A program made the position numbers and the translations under genes. The notes beneath the pieces are model-generated. The model did no database searches. It had not been told where the DNA came from and saw only the letters and a list, made by a program, of their open reading frames with translations. Below are positions 1-14,800 of a stretch of 64,000 nucleotides of DNA, in pieces (positions within the stretch are counted from its first letter, which is position 1; each line of letters begins with the position of its first letter). Location of the stretch: contig CAJNOL010000133.1 in assembly GCA_905250125.1 (NCBI GenBank), positions 62,001-126,000 of the forward strand. Direction: 5' to 3'. The DNA is from Rotaria sordida. Taxonomy: Eukaryota > Rotifera > Eurotatoria > Philodinida > Philodinidae.

Positions 1-3000
1 GATGATTCATTTGATAAATTATCCATTAATTTTTTTGTACGATTATTATTAAATAATGATGTTAATAAATGATCTAAATCATGAAGTTTTTAATTAAGGA
101 AAAACAAAAAGAAATTTTTTTCAACCTGTTGGTTCAATTTTAGTTTGTTCAATTTTTAATGATAATTGATCATTATCATTGAATGATGGATTACATGTAC
201 GTAAATCAGATGTTCGTAAAGATGCAACATCTTTGATTAATTCATTTATTGAATAATGTGCATCATAAACAATTGGAAGATTTTTGACTAAAAAAGAAAA
301 GGGGACATTTTTTTGTTATAGAAAAATGAACAGAAAAAGATCTATATTCTTTTTTTACTTGAACGTTTTCGTCTATGTCGAACACGACAACCACAATAGA
401 TAGCAACAATTGATAAAATAGTGAGAAGAAAAAATATACTTAATATAATCGATATTAAAATTGTTGATGGATCTTCATCTAAATTAATTTGATAAAGACG
501 ACTTTGTTCATATCCATATTCATTTTCAGCCATACATGATAAACGATTAAGATTATTTGTTGATGAAAATATTTTTCGATTATTATAAATTAATTTTGAT
601 AAACAACTATGATTATCACATGTTGTTGATATTAATGATTGATCAGTTGATTCAATTGATTGATCATTTAATTTCCAACTTATTTTCTAAATAAATAAAT
701 ATAATTAAATATAAAATTTGATTCAAATTAAAACATACAAGAATTGAACTTGATGAATAAACTTGACATTCAAATTCACGAATATTTAATGAATAATGTT
801 GTTTAGATTCTTGAATATAAACTAATGGTTTACCTAAAATGAAGAAAATAATTTTCTTTCTCTTTTGTTATCTAATTACTATGAATACCTTTTATATAAA
901 TAATAAAATCATTATAAAGTGTTTCAAAACCATCCGTTTCAACACGATATGAATATATTCCTTGTTGTTCACGTGTTGTTATATTTTCAAGATTAAATAA
1001 TGAACCTTCAGCTAATTTTTGTCCATAACGATACCATGAAATCCTCGAACGAGGAAATGAATCAACTATACAACGAAGTATCATAGGATTTGATGTTGGT
1101 GATTTATCATCAAAATCAAGAACAACAAATTTTGGTGGACGAACAATAAATATTGGAGAATCTATTAAATATGAATATATTAATGAATAATTTTTTTTAT
1201 AAGAATTTTCTAAACATACAACGAATTAATAATCGAATACTTGTATTTGTTGTACCAATTGAATTTATTGCTGTACAACCAATTGAATGATTATGTACAT
1301 GTCTTGATAATGGAATATTTATTATCGAACTTGTTAATGATGTTAAATCCATTGAATTAGCAAACCATCTATTAGAGATTTTTTTGTTTGTTTTTATTCA
1401 ATAGAAATTAACTTTTTTTTTCTTCAAAAATATTTATTCTTACCTCAATTGTGGTTCAGGATTACCATGAACAATACAACGAAAAGTTGCTGTTGAATTA
1501 ACTGTTAATGGATAACGATTTTGAGATTCAATACGAGCTTTTGGTTTATCTAAATTCATATTGAAATATATATTCATTGAATATATTGAAAAGATTCGAG
1601 ACGAAAGAATTATTTTAATGTGTTTTAAAAGTTATGATTTTTCATTAGAGATGTGCGAAAGTTTTTTTGGTCTCGATAGATCTGGTCTAATCTCGGCACC
1701 GGTATCTTATTTTCTGGTGGCTCTGATCCTGAACTCGGCACCGAAGGGTTGAGTTTTTTGGGTTTGAATCCCAATTTGAAGAGAATCACTCCAGGATATA
1801 TTCGTATCATATCCAAAAAAAATTCTTCAATACTCGTTTTTTGATTTTTTTTTAGTCAACAACTAGTACTTTTTTGGGTTATCTCCCTTGAGTTATGTTC
1901 TCATTGATATGATTTATAAGATAATTCGTTTAAAAACCATAGAATATTTAACTAATGTCTTTAGTTGCGAGTTGAATCAACCGTCTTCTTGTAGTCTTGG
2001 TTCTAGTTTCAGCAACTTCTCTTTCCCATGGTGTCGCATATGTCTGTTCTCTACTATGAACGATAGTGCATTTCAATCAAAATAAACAAATTTTGCTCTA
2101 TGCATTATGTCTCTCATCAAGATCGATTTTCATTGATAATATCAATTTAAAATCACTTGAAATGATTCACTTAAGATATATATATATATTTCAATTCACA
2201 TATAATGACAAAACTCACAATGAACATGTATTCTTGTTGAAATATCTTTATGAAAATTATTTGCATATTGATAAATTTGTTCACATCGGATACGTGCATT
2301 ATCCCAACTACTATCTGGATCATCAATAATATAAACAAGTTTTGTTACATTTTTTTTTGTTAACATATCTAATTCATAGAAAATCATTAATGATGATTTT
2401 TTTGTTATTATTTGTTCATTTTTATATAAAATTAATTTTGACGCCGGTTTTGATGGAGTTGATAAACAAGTTATATTTGCTGATTGACCTTGTTTTAATG
2501 GCATATTAGGTAGTATCAATGTTGGTTGACCATCCGGTGGAGCTAACAGGAACAAAACAAAAAGGAAAAGAAAGAAGGTCAATAGACAAGAAAAAAATCT
2601 GTCTCAAGTATTTCACATACCAATAAGAGTTAAATGAACACGTTCGGAGCGTGCTTCATGTGCATTCATTGTTCTCTGCACTTGACATTGAAATATCCCT
2701 TCATCTTTATTTGACACATGAACAATTGACAAATTATAGTGATCTAAACGAAAAAAAAAAATGACTAAATCGTTTATTTTAGTCAAGGATAATCTATGCC
2801 TGTAAAGATTACGTCATAGAATTTTTTTTCCCTTTATGTGTTGCTTCCGGACAGATTATGTCGAAAAAGTCAATCAAATATTGATCACATATCGACACTT
2901 TCTTTTTTTTTTATGTATTGCACATTACTATATTCAATTTCCTGATGAGAACAATAGACACATATACATATGAAATATGTCTAACTAGTTCGTCGTCCAT

Positions 3001-3809
3001 TTTTGTCAAAAACTTCCTGTCCATTTCTTCAATTGCTCTCCTGAGAAGACAACAATGGAATTGACGGGTCAATGAGATGAGACGAAAAAAAAAAAAAGAA
3101 AACTTCGATGCAATAATTAGCAACTAGACAGAAAGAATAGCGACTATAATCAAGAATAATGTGTACTTCCGGTAAAACGAGAAAAAAAAACGACAATGTG
3201 TTACTTTTTCATTACACGTACACACTAGGTGGTAGAACCTATCCTACTCATATTGGTCATATTTCACTAGACAATGCTCATAAAAAAGAAAATAATTAGT
3301 AGAATAAAATTACCGGAAGAAATTGAAAAAGAAAAAAAAAATCTTGAAGTAATAGATGTTTTTATGTGAGAAAAAAAAACCTATAGAATACATACTAAGA
3401 CGTTCATTGATTAATAATTGAAATCTTGGATAAGCCGTATATTGATAAATACTTATTAAACTATCATCAATTCTTTCATATCGTAATAATTGTGTTTTAC
3501 CTAATGTACAAAAATCATTCCAACACCATGTTACAATAGCATCGGATTGTTTTGAAACAATACAAGGAAATTGAATTGTTTCACCTGGATATGCATTGAT
3601 ATCATTTGGTCCAATAAGAATTTTTTGATTAATTTTTGGACTAGCTAATATTTTGAAAAGACAAAAATAAGAAAACAATTATATGAGATAAGAAAAATCA
3701 TACAAGATATTTTACCGTATGCAATAGCTTTAGCAACTATTGTTATAGATGAGAATATGACATATGTGATGATGAGTAACGGCAGTTGTAGACGATAAGT
3801 GGCAGTCAT
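1..3809 (-). CDS. Kirrel/nephrin-like immunoglobulin-superfamily receptor, 3' end off the window
   Basis: Eleven exons can be spliced in one frame: 3716-3809, 3396-3644, 2621-2743, 2219-2542, 1444-1549, 1223-1368, 889-1161, 739-833, 359-686, 126-287 and 1-73 (incomplete). The protein starts with a hydrophobic signal peptide, followed by about five Ig domains. Domain 1 has the W-x-W-N-D-F-x-x-L-G stretch typical of Kirrel/irreC proteins, and domain 2 carries the PA.KLILYKNE-type strand. One membrane segment (residues about 546-567, ILISIILSIFFLLTILSIV) is followed by a basic stop-transfer and a cytoplasmic tail of at least 80 residues. The family mediates homophilic and heterophilic cell adhesion in synapse formation, myoblast fusion and filtration barriers. 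The start was chosen because the ATG at 3809 opens directly into the signal peptide. Domain order and length fit Kirrel better than other Ig receptors. Ligand and tissue cannot be told. Confidence 0.78.
1620..1810. repeat. G+C-richer insert in a long intron
   Basis: This block lies in the 669-nt intron 1550-2218, whose neighbours are mostly 50-75 nt. It is visibly richer in G and C than its surroundings and contains a directly repeated CTCGGCACCG (near 1693 and 1735) and GGGTTTGAATCCC near 1757. The last motif resembles a pol III B box, but no convincing tRNA cloverleaf or well-spaced A box can be drawn. It is probably a short transposon remnant. Confidence 0.35.
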
Positions 3810-6800
3810 GTTAAATAAACTAAAAGAAAAAGTAAATGAATAAAATGAATGGCAATCGAAAGGCGTTCTCCGATTAACATCTGTATGTGTATGTGTGTGG
3901 CGATTTTATCATATGTATACACGCACGCGCTCAATATACAATTGCTCTCGTAGTGCAGATTTGTGTGTATGTATATCTCATATCGTGTCCTTCCAAAATG
4001 TGCATATACATATAAAAAAAAAAGAAAGAAAGGCTGAAGATATCACAAAGAGAAACAAGACAGAAAACCTTCGAATGATGTGTTACCTAATAATGGCTTG
4101 ATTTAGTCGAGTACCTTGAATTGATTAACTATTGACGCATAGAAAAGGAAAAAAAGCGAGATGAAGATATAATTTGATTGTTACTGATATAAATATACTT
4201 ATTCATCGTTCATAATCAAAATCAAATGAGAAATCATTGTCAAATATCAAAATTAGCAAACCTCAACGCATACGACAAAGACGACAGCAAATGAACACTG
4301 ATATAGTGTGAATTGGCCTTTGAGCTGTCTCTTTTTCTCTCGCTTTCTCTCTTATTCACTCAATATGGTGATAAGAGCTTATAGAAGACAACATACACGT
4401 GTGCCGCCGCAATCGCCTCTAGTAATGAAGTGATGACTCTCCAATCTAATATAGTGAAGAAGAAAGTGTGCATGTGTGTGTGACCATATAGAACGGCTCT
4501 CTGTATCTTACACAACATCTGATCGAAAAAAAAAAAGTAAAAGATGCTCAGTGAGTTTTTCTTAGCAGTGCCATATTGATTAATATTCGTTAGTTAACCA
4601 AGCGGGATATAACTCTCGTTTAATATTACACAAGATGATGAACACAATTCGAACACTTACGTCTTTCGTTAAGATGTAGAAGAAGAGTAATGCATATACA
4701 TAATACATATACAACACGCAGCTTATTTAAAGAGAATAGGATAGCAATTGAGATAGAGATCAGTAAGTTAATCTCTTCTTCTGTGCACTTCTGTTGAATG
4801 ATTACCTCAATAAGCGCTAGTCTTCATTGTATTTTTTTTTCTTTCTTAGTAGGATAGATTCGTGCTAGTGTTTACATAGGGACAGGACTCAACTGCTACT
4901 GTTATAAACATATAGCACTAAGAAAGATAGATAGAAGATATCGTTAGATGTGTATGCACAATATTGAGCACAAATATAGTTTATGCACATTGCGAGTAGA
5001 CTGTGAAATGCCCATATAATAATGTCATTTGTTGTGTGTGTGTGTGTGCTGGTGCAAAGACAGTGTGAAAGAGAAAGAGAAAAGAAAAAAAAGGGAGACA
5101 TAGAAACAAAAAAAAAAAGAATGCGTGAATGAATGAATGAGATGGTACTAATTCTAAAAAGTCGTCCGTCACACCTTGTCGCCGAACAGATGTGCTTATA
5201 AAAGGAAGAAGAAAAAGAAAAGAAATCAAAGTCATTTATAAAAAGAAAATAGTGTGATTAAAGCAATAGCCGTTTTCACGTTCGTTTATCCATCTCACAT
5301 TCTTGTCTTCAGTTATGATTAATTTATACTCGTTTTATATACTACTATTTGCTATTTCAATTTCTCAAGTATTTCTTTTCTTTTTTCGCTATATGTTTGT
5401 ATTGTCGACAACAATCCAACAGTCATCTGTTGATCAATGATAAACAGTTAACTGCCAATCTACAATCAAATAGAAAATGATAATCACTTTTGTCCTTCCT
5501 TATACCTCTTTTCTATATCAATAGTATACGTACAAGCTGATGCAGCTTTTAAGCTATACAAGCTGTTGAGTGTGTATATTTGAACAAACAAATGCATATA
5601 AGCATAACTTATGCCAAGGTTTGATAAAAAAGAAAAAAAAAACGAAAGACTGTTAATAATAAAGAAATTAGTAATGATATATCTCAAGGTAAAGAGAAGC
5701 GAACTATGATTATATAAATATAAATATATATCTATATATATATCTATATTGCTAACAAATAAGAAAAGAAAAAGAAGAAATGGAAACAAGTTCAATATCG
5801 ATTAATGTTCGAAATAATTTTGATAATGATCAAATCGATTTATAAAAGTGAGTCTCATTTATGCTCGTCGAAGCAAATCATCATTGCATTCAAGTGTCTC
5901 TGTCTATCATATATCACCATGAGAAATAATGATACTATCAACAATAAACTCTACACACGCACATGCATACATTCATATTATTTAGACATATGATAACCAT
6001 TCTAGATCAATGCTAAGTTGGTGAGAGAAAGAAACAAAAAGGTGTTATTTCCAAATAGAAGATTACCATACAAGAAAATGAACATATATATATATGAATA
6101 TAGTTTCTTTTCTAGATGTTTTTTCTCTCTCTCTCTCTTTCTTTTCTTTTTTTTTCAAACATTTGCTTTTTTTGAACTAAAGAAAAGGTATACTCATTAA
6201 AATAAACCAGTGAATGTTAGTGAGAAAGTTCATCTGTGTGAACAATAGCCGTTCGTGTGTGCGTACCATATTTTATACAACTTCTGGTGCCACATTGATT
6301 AATCTTTCGTTTATGGTCTATTGCTCACTTCGACACGCATACACATAGTGAATGAACGAGACTCTTGAGAATACTTATACCAACAAAATGACCATGATGC
6401 AATAAATAATACTCGTTATTCAAATAATCTTATGATTTTATTAAATTATTTTTTTTCTTTTTTTTTTTCTCAATAAATCTTTATGGAAAATGATTCGATC
6501 GAATGTCAGACACGTATGTCTTGTCAACATTCTCATCCTATTTCAATGAAAATTTCCTTCGAAGCATTGTGACTTATTGTTTGAGACGCATTAAGTTTGA
6601 TAAGTAAATATTGAATGAAGCCGAAGACGACGTCATTCATGTCAAACTTATACCGTTAGTTAAATATCAACATATACATATATGTATATATTGTTTTATA
6701 TCATAAAAAATTAATCTATAGTTTGATTACATATTGACTAATTTGTAAACTATACTAAATAGAAACGACTAAGATGACATTAGTTATTATTATTGCTTCC

Positions 6801-9800
6801 GCTTTTTTACTCATCGTTTACAACTGACGACATCAATTGTGACCATTATGACTATTTTAAACGGATTACTTAGTCATTTTTTATGATAAAAAGACAAAAG
6901 AAGAAGGCGGTGAAGTAGAGTCATCACAGTCTGCTTGCCTGTCTGCCGTTCTTTTTTTCTTCTATAGAAAATCAAAGAAAAAAAAAGCATTAGACAAACT
7001 GAACCGTCACTTTCATTAATAAGTTAACGAAACAATATTTTACTCAATAAATTTACTTAAAAATATGAGATGAATAAGATATTTCTTGGTCATATAGAAA
7101 TCATATTGACAGTTAGTTTGTTTGATTAAAGAAATATAATATATATCACAATTTGATCAATTGATATATTATGACATAAGATAAAGGATATTATTACATA
7201 ATAAGTACTAAAAAAAAACCATAAGAGAATGATGTCGGAAATACAATGTAGAATACTCTCGAGTTTCTTTTAATAAATATTAAAAGAAACTTTGTAGAAA
7301 TTGAATTAATGTTTGAAACAAATGTACCATGTCTTTTTTATATACGTTTAAAACGTACATGGTAAAATTACATTCAACTGATATTTCTAATAGACATTCT
7401 CTTTTTTTTTGTGAAACTCTTGAACACATGTCAAAATTTGATCATTGAAGTGTATCGTTGATATTATTATAGTGTATGACATATTGCGTGAGCATAGTGA
7501 TTTTTATAACTGAATTATGTTTGTCAAACAGTTGTTTATCAACAATGACTTTGAAATGAATAGAGTGTCAATTGCCAATAGACACATCTGTGATTGAAAA
7601 TATTGATAAATGTATTACTGAAAAATATTGTAATTTCTTCGTTTTTCTATTTGGATTTTCATTATTGAAACAATATATTCAATTGTATTTTCCATAAAAC
7701 AGATGTCTATAATTAATAATAGCAGCATAAATTAAAACAAGACATTGAAATTTCAATGTTCAAATTATCGAAAAGAATGAAGAAGATTTCAATGGGCTTT
7801 GTTCTGAAACAAGCAGTAAATATAGTTAAAGTTCGATATGATTAACTTGTCATGGATGAAGTTTTCTAATATTATTTCCTTTGAAAATATTCGAGCAGAG
7901 AAACAATTCATGATCTTAACTTTCATGTCAGAAGATATATAATTGAATTATCAATAAACTTCTATTAGTTTTAGTTTTGAACGATTGAATGAAAAAATAT
8001 TTTATGAGCAGCATTATGCAAATCAATGAATGGCATCTACTTTCCTAGTAATTATTTCTATGGTTCTAAGGTTATTTTCAAATTCTCAGCAGAACACCTC
8101 AGAAGCTCGTTAGTTCTAATTGATCACTACATCAAATGCGCTTGTAGAATTATCTATCAGTACTTCATTACAATCTATACCTACTCAAGGTTCATTTCAA
8201 CTAAAAAATTTAATTTTGCCTTAAAGAGAAAGATCTGATTAAAATTTTCAGAGAATGTGTCCAGGTGTGTATAGTCTACAATAAAAATTTCAGTTCAAAA
8301 TATTGAACTTTTCAAGATTTATCATTGTATAAATAATCAAAAGTAGATTTCCATCTTATAAGGATTTCTCTCCAAACCTCATGATATAGATTTCGGGCTC
8401 ATGTCAGAATGTAACTAAGATCTGTAGCTACAACTAAATAAGGTCAGATTTTTTTGTTTTGTAAAATTTTGCTTTTTTTACTTATGGTGAAAGCTTCTCT
8501 TAAAAAATCTGACAGATTAGAGGTACCTTTACCGAAAAAACTCACCTTTTTTCAAGAAGTAAGTTGAAACTGAAGAATCCAGTTCTAATAAATCGTAGAG
8601 AGCAATGTTCTCTTCAATTTAAATCCAATCGGAGTTCTCTAGCTTATAAAATGGCCAAGAAATCTTTGAAATAAGAATAGTAAAAAACTGAAAAGTCTAT
8701 TTCGACAAAACAGTGACATGAATTTTGGCACGGAAAATCAAATTTTCATTCACCATGAGTTCCTATGAGAAAACTGACTTGGAAGATGGACAATGGTTGA
8801 TGGCGCATATTAATCGATATATACGAGTCATATCCTCCATATTTCAAACCTATGCTACAGCTAAGAAAATTTTGACGACTAAGGCTACAAAAATTCTTAA
8901 TAAATTATATGTTGTTCAGGTAAAAGCTTGTAAAGTTCTCAGAAAACATTTCAAAATCAGTGCATGGTTAATGCATGTGAAAGTAGAAATCTTGATATAG
9001 TATTCGAACTTTTCCTAACTAATTCTTTTGATAAAATATTATTTGGAATTTCAATAGGAGAAAAAACCAATTCTCTAGAACAAAAAATTCTGTTAACTGA
9101 ACTTGATGTAGTCATAGATGCCATTTATATACTACTTGTTTTGAAAACGAGTAATCCAATGAAGAAGATGTCGCTTTTCTCAACATATGACTTGTTGTTT
9201 AATTCAAACAATGCCCATTAAAAAATATTGTAGCATGCATGATCAATAGAACTATAAAAGCGCTGTCTAGTAATGAATCATATTTTGAAAAATAAACACT
9301 CCTTCATACAAAAAAAAGAATAATTACTAACAATTACGTGTATGTAGGAAGTAGGCGTTTTTTCTCTGAATAAGTTAACGTAGCCTATAGAATTTTTTTT
9401 GTTCCATCCTTCAACACTGAACCTAACAGACGCTTGCAGAGAATTGAATTCTGTATCTTTTGACAGAAAACTTAGGATTGTATTTGATTTCTTTGCTTGA
9501 ACATTTTCAATAAAAACTATATTACAGAATTTTTGACATCTCGGTGGTCTTCTTAGAAATTTTAAATTGATCAATTCAGCTTCTACTACACTTTGATGAT
9601 TTATTGGTAGATATCAACTTTGGATTGAATAATCACAAAAGAAAGTTCAACACGAATGAAAGCAAAATTTATATTCAATAAAGCTATTTAAAAAAAAATT
9701 CTAATATATTCATGACAAATTAATCTTGTGAAGGATTTTGTTTGTTCATCATCAGTTGGATATCTATATTCAAAAATTGTTTGAACAAAAAATTCCATTC

Positions 9801-11232
9801 CATAATCGATACAGTTGTCATGCGTTATAATTCATAAATAATGGATGCACTTTCATGATAATGCAACCTATTCTATGTGTTTTCATGCATTTATTGTCAA
9901 ATAATGTCCTATAATCCATCAATCTTTCAAGATATTATTGGTCATTGAACAATTATTTGATTAGAATGTACTATTTATTTTTCTTATAAAATAAATTCAT
10001 TAAGATCTATGAGAAGGTCAAAGAATTGTCATATATTTTATTGCATTTATTTGATAAAAAAAAAAATAATGAATTGCGATTAAATAATTACTGAATAATT
10101 AATCAAACAATCAACGACTCCTAGTTTATAGGACATCAAAACTTTATTTAACAAATAATGCATGAACAGTGATGAAATAGATTGCATTATCATATAATTA
10201 CATTCATTATTTATACATGTTAGTGTATGATAATATGCAGTATTTTTATTTATCAACTATATGAGTCTTCCCGTTCCGGCACTTTTGGAAAACAGCTCAT
10301 TAGAAAATTTTGAGCTTTCACAGCAGATAAAGCTCAATGAGTAGAGTAAAAGTTGTCATAGACTCAAAATTATTACAGATGCTTTCAGGTAACAAAAATA
10401 TTAGAATCGCAACAATGAAAAATGGTCTCTCTTTCTCAATCACAATGAATTCTGTGAGTAATCTCAAACATGTATGTTTTTGTTGACTGCAACTTCCTTT
10501 TTCTGTTGTAAATCTTGGCAAGAACTAGTAGTTCATGATATTTTGAAACAAAAAAAATTAGGCATCGTAAACACTCTGTTATAAATGGAAGAAAGTTTCA
10601 GTTCGATTGGATATACTGTGGTTGAGAGAAACGAGGACGATTCTTCGCTTTATTTTTATTGTTCAAAAAGTCGTTTTTCGAAAGCACCGAAATAATGTAC
10701 AGATTTTAATGCTTTTTAGTGAATATATTACGTCTCTTTTTCAGTTTTTCAATTTTTATAGTTATATATTTTAATTCTTGAAATATGCTTAGTAAATAGA
10801 AAATACTTCTAATTATATGTATAGAGTAAAATCGAATGAAAAATGAAATATTGCGAAAAAGGAAAGATGTTGAATATATTATCTTAATCAAATATTAATA
10901 TAATCATTCATACGAAGTAATTTCGGATAGGCTTCAGTTATTATACTGATCGCTTTTTTTTTGATGATTTTTACTAACATCAAACACGTTTGATTTACTT
11001 TGTGTTTGTGAACAATAGTGAGCTAAGATAAAGTTATCCAAATTGTAAAAGACAAAACAACATTGTATTTTATATATTTTATATCAATGTTTATTACAGA
11101 GGCTATATAATAAATTCTTTGATCTGAATAGATCCTATAAAATATTGTTGAATCATTTGAGTAACACTTTTCCAGTGAAAATAACAAACAAAACAAAAAA
11201 TTTTATAAAAAGTCATTTTACTTTACATATAA
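3810..11232. other. Gene-free spacer upstream of the Ig receptor
   Basis: I found no coding exon here. Open frames are short, overlap on both strands and are rich in F/L/S/K/I from A/T tracts. Visible features are a GT dinucleotide tract at about 5031-5048, alternating TA around 5724-5748, a CT tract at about 6122-6140, and a 31-bp palindrome centred near 7276 (AGTTTCTTTTAAT and its complement). A looser inverted repeat lies at about 7303-7408. The first few kilobases must contain the promoter of the Ig receptor gene, but no element can be pinned down. Confidence 0.6.
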
Positions 11233-11897
11233 TAAGTATTCAAAATTATTCACTAAGGTTTATTTTCAATTTTTTCCGTTGTCGAAAGCGTTAAAAAGAC
11301 TGCAAATAGTGATTCGAATAGAGAAAATGATTTCCAACAAGAACATAAGAAAATAAAAAATTATGATCGAATTCACAAAGATATGAGTTTCAGAAAACTA
11401 AAATCCTAGTTTTTCAACACCTAGAGCATGTAAATATAATTTTGTTTAGACTACATGGAATGATAGAATAAACAATCCTCTACAAAATGAGAGATTGCCG
11501 AGTTCTCAGCGGCATTTTTGGACTGAGATACAAATCGAAAGATGGCTTCTCTAAAGGAAATACGAAAAAAAACGACTTTAGGGGCTTCTATAAGATTGTT
11601 GTTGCCCAGTTAAAAGATATCGTAGAGAACTCGGAGACGTCTCATTTTGTATAGAATTGTTTGCTCTATCATTCCAGGTTGTCTAAACAAAATTAGATCT
11701 ACGCGTTCTAAGTGCTGAAAAAACTAGAGTTTTGGTTTTCTGGAGTCTCTATCTTTGAGAATTTGAGAATAATTTTAATTTTGTTATATTTCTTTTTGGA
11801 AACAATTTTCTTTATTCAAATCACTATTTAGATTCTTTCTAACGCTTATGACAACGGATAAAAATTGAAAGTAAACCTTGTTGAATACTTTTGATAC
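11233..11897. repeat. Long near-perfect palindrome (fold-back element)
   Basis: The left arm (about 11233-11555) reappears reverse-complemented at about 11577-11897, leaving a spacer of about 21 nt. Landmarks pairing across the axis include TTTTGTTTAGAC (11440s) with GTCTAAACAAAA (11680s), CAAAATGAGA with TCTCATTTTG, and TAGTGATT (11307) with AATCACTA (11820). The arms align over about 320 bp with scattered mismatches and small indels. Similarity fades beyond both ends without a clear target-site duplication. There is no open frame inside. It could be a fold-back/MITE-type element or a hairpin-RNA locus. Confidence 0.8.
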
Positions 11898-14800
11898 TCA
11901 TTGTACACCATGAACATAGCAAATGATAAAAAAATTTCATTATTTGTTTAAGTACTTTGTAATTTATGTTCTCAGACTAATTTGCTCATCATTATAAGAA
12001 TTTAGAGATCAGTTGGGCATTAATATTCACAAATAATTATATTAAACATTAAGTAGATGTATCAATTAATGTCTATCTGGTAGATTTTACAGTTGTTGAA
12101 ATACTATTATATAATGAAAATGAACCTACATTTTAAAATAAGTAAATATAAGGTACATCTTATGCATATATACATATATATGAATTGATTATAATATTTT
12201 TTGTTTTTATTGATGATATGTAAATATTTATTCGCAATTTCATTTGGGATTTGACAATAGACAGGAATTTATTATTGTTGAAATATACTGATGAATGATT
12301 AATAGATATGAAAAAAAAACATAAATAATTCGTAAGTTATTCATTATAATCAAACTATTGATCATGTACTTTATCGATATTATATAATCCGTTATGGGAT
12401 TTATCCAAAATATTATAGTTCAAACATTGTCTCGTAATATAACTGACAATAAAATAATTTAAATATAATGCTACATAGATAATTCTATTTCATCAGATAT
12501 TATTCGAGATTGTATTACTAAGTCATTGTTCACTGAAGCAAATGTCTTATATTCCGTAGGCTAATAATGTTTAACTCATTAAGTAAACAAACAATTATTT
12601 AATTGTTTTTTTGATAATTCAACAATCATTTATAATCATATTTTGACTATTTTACTCAATAATAGTAGTTAATTCTAGAAAATATATTTGATTTTTGTTT
12701 TTGAAAATTATTGAAATATATTTATAATCTTTAGACAAGGTCACAATAGTTGTAATGAAAATAAAAGAATGGATAAATATGTAAATAATTCTTTGTCTAG
12801 ACTAATTTTTAATGAAGATTACCTATGATAAATAATAATCATTAAGATGTTTTGATAGAAAATGTCAAATAAAAATTACAATCCGCTACTATATATCTAG
12901 ATAAGACGATTGTGCCGATAGCATTACTAGAGGAAGATATCTAAGAAACAAAGAATTTCTATTCTATTACAACATCTTGGTGAAGAAATATTTAGTTTCA
13001 AGATAAAAACGAAAAAACAGAGACTTCTATATTTTCATGATATATATGAGTTTGAAAAAAGTTCAGCTAGAAATGCTAAAAGTCAATGCTGTTTTTTTAA
13101 ACAAAAACCTCTTTAAAAAAATAGAAATAAGTTTGTTGTGCAATGTTGATCTATATGGAAAAGTTAATTAATAAAATGAGTTCATATTTTATATATTTAT
13201 TAAAAAAAAAGAAAGAAATTAAAATACAGCTGAAAAATGTCACCATTATTTACAGTAATGATTATAACCTTCATAAATTATTAAAAAAATAATAAATAAC
13301 GGAAATTTATTAAGAAAATTGCATTATTGCTATTTCTTAATCTATAAAAGAAGTAAATTCTACATTGAATTAATAATTTTACTATGAAAGAATATTTTGA
13401 AATATGTTTTCGATATATATGAACAATAAATATTTATTTTATTAATAATAAAAACATAAACTATTATTTTCAAATCAGAATCAAGATAATCATATATGAA
13501 TTGTTTTGTTTTGCTCTGGTTTATTTTTTTGAAGAAGAAGAATTTTGAATTTCAAATTCAATTTGATAGTCATTATTAATTATGACATAAGATCATTTCT
13601 ATCAATAGTAAATTGAAGATTGTTTGATCTTTGTCATCATTATATATTATGCAAAATTATCAAAAAAATAAAAAAAAAAAACAAATCTAATTTTCGTTTA
13701 TCTAAATCATAAATCTCTATATTCAATGATTATGTCACAAGAGACTTTTTATTATTTCTTATATATAATTATTTTTCGTGTTATTCGATTGATTATACAG
13801 AAAAGATATTATGCCTAATGATTAGAAAAGAATATCACAAAAAGTATTGATCGTCATAACATGTGAACGATGCCAATGAATTATTTTGTATATCTAAATA
13901 GAAGTGCCTATGATACTTTGATTTTGGTTTTGTTTTCTTCTTATCCTTCTGAATCTTTCGTCGGGATTAATAGCGTTCACTAACACTAAAGAATAGATGC
14001 TTAGCGGAGCATTAAAAGTAGCTAATAAGGAAAGTGTGTATGTGTGCATTAGTAGGATTTCCTGTCAAGGATTCGATAAAAAATGTACGCTTGACGTTTA
14101 TCGTTATGGCTCAATAATATAATAATGATTATGTATAACGAGACAAGTGAAAATTTTTGTTATTTTTTTTTCATGCAAAGAAATATTTTTCATCTTATCG
14201 TTTGACGTGTCGCATGTCATTTTTCTTGAGCACCTCTTTATGTTAACATTTTTTTGTATTCTGTTCTTTATTGTATCGTTTGATATTCCTGTTGGTAGAA
14301 AGTTTTTACTTTCTGGTTTTTTTTTGTTCTTGAAAAAACTTAACATTGAAGTTGAGCAATTTTTGATGAGAACAAGATGGCTGTTTGTTGATGCATTTTA
14401 ATCAATTGATCCTTTAGTACGACGACGTCTGACGTGTCGATTGAGGTAGCTTTTTCTATAAAGTTTTTTTTTTTATCCGTCGTACTTCTATAATTGTCGT
14501 TTTGTTACTAAATGACTATGGAAAAGCACGTTCAAATGAAATTCGATCGTTGTCGTTGTTGTCCTTGCTTCTCATTTTTCCGTTTTTTTTTCCTTTTTTT
14601 TTACCGGTGATCAGAAAAGAAATTGCGTATATATACTAAATCTTTGACAGTTTATACACTCACCTACACGCATAAAATCCCTTTACTCGATGACACATAT
14701 GTTATACTACGTTCAAATTCTCTTGTTTTTTTTTCCTTCTATTTTTTTCCTTGCATAAATAATACACAAAAAAGAAGGAGTGATGCTTCCTGTTTGTGTT

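Noticed and set aside
1684-1767. Possible tRNA-like A and B boxes (TGGTCTAATCTCGG and GGGTTTGAATCCC)
   Set aside because: The spacing of about 70 nt is too long for a tRNA and no cloverleaf can be drawn. It could be a SINE fragment but is unsupported.
4889-5235. Overlapping Ser/Phe/Leu-rich frames on the - strand
   Set aside because: They arise from GT and A-rich simple sequence and lack any domain.
8725-9221. Two overlapping open frames of about 90 codons
   Set aside because: They overlap in different frames and show no domain or homology. A weak inverted match just upstream (8440-8520) suggests repeat-derived DNA instead.
14104-14401. Mirror open frames on both strands
   Set aside because: Both strands open over the same A/T-rich stretch, with F/L/I/K/N-rich translations and no homology.
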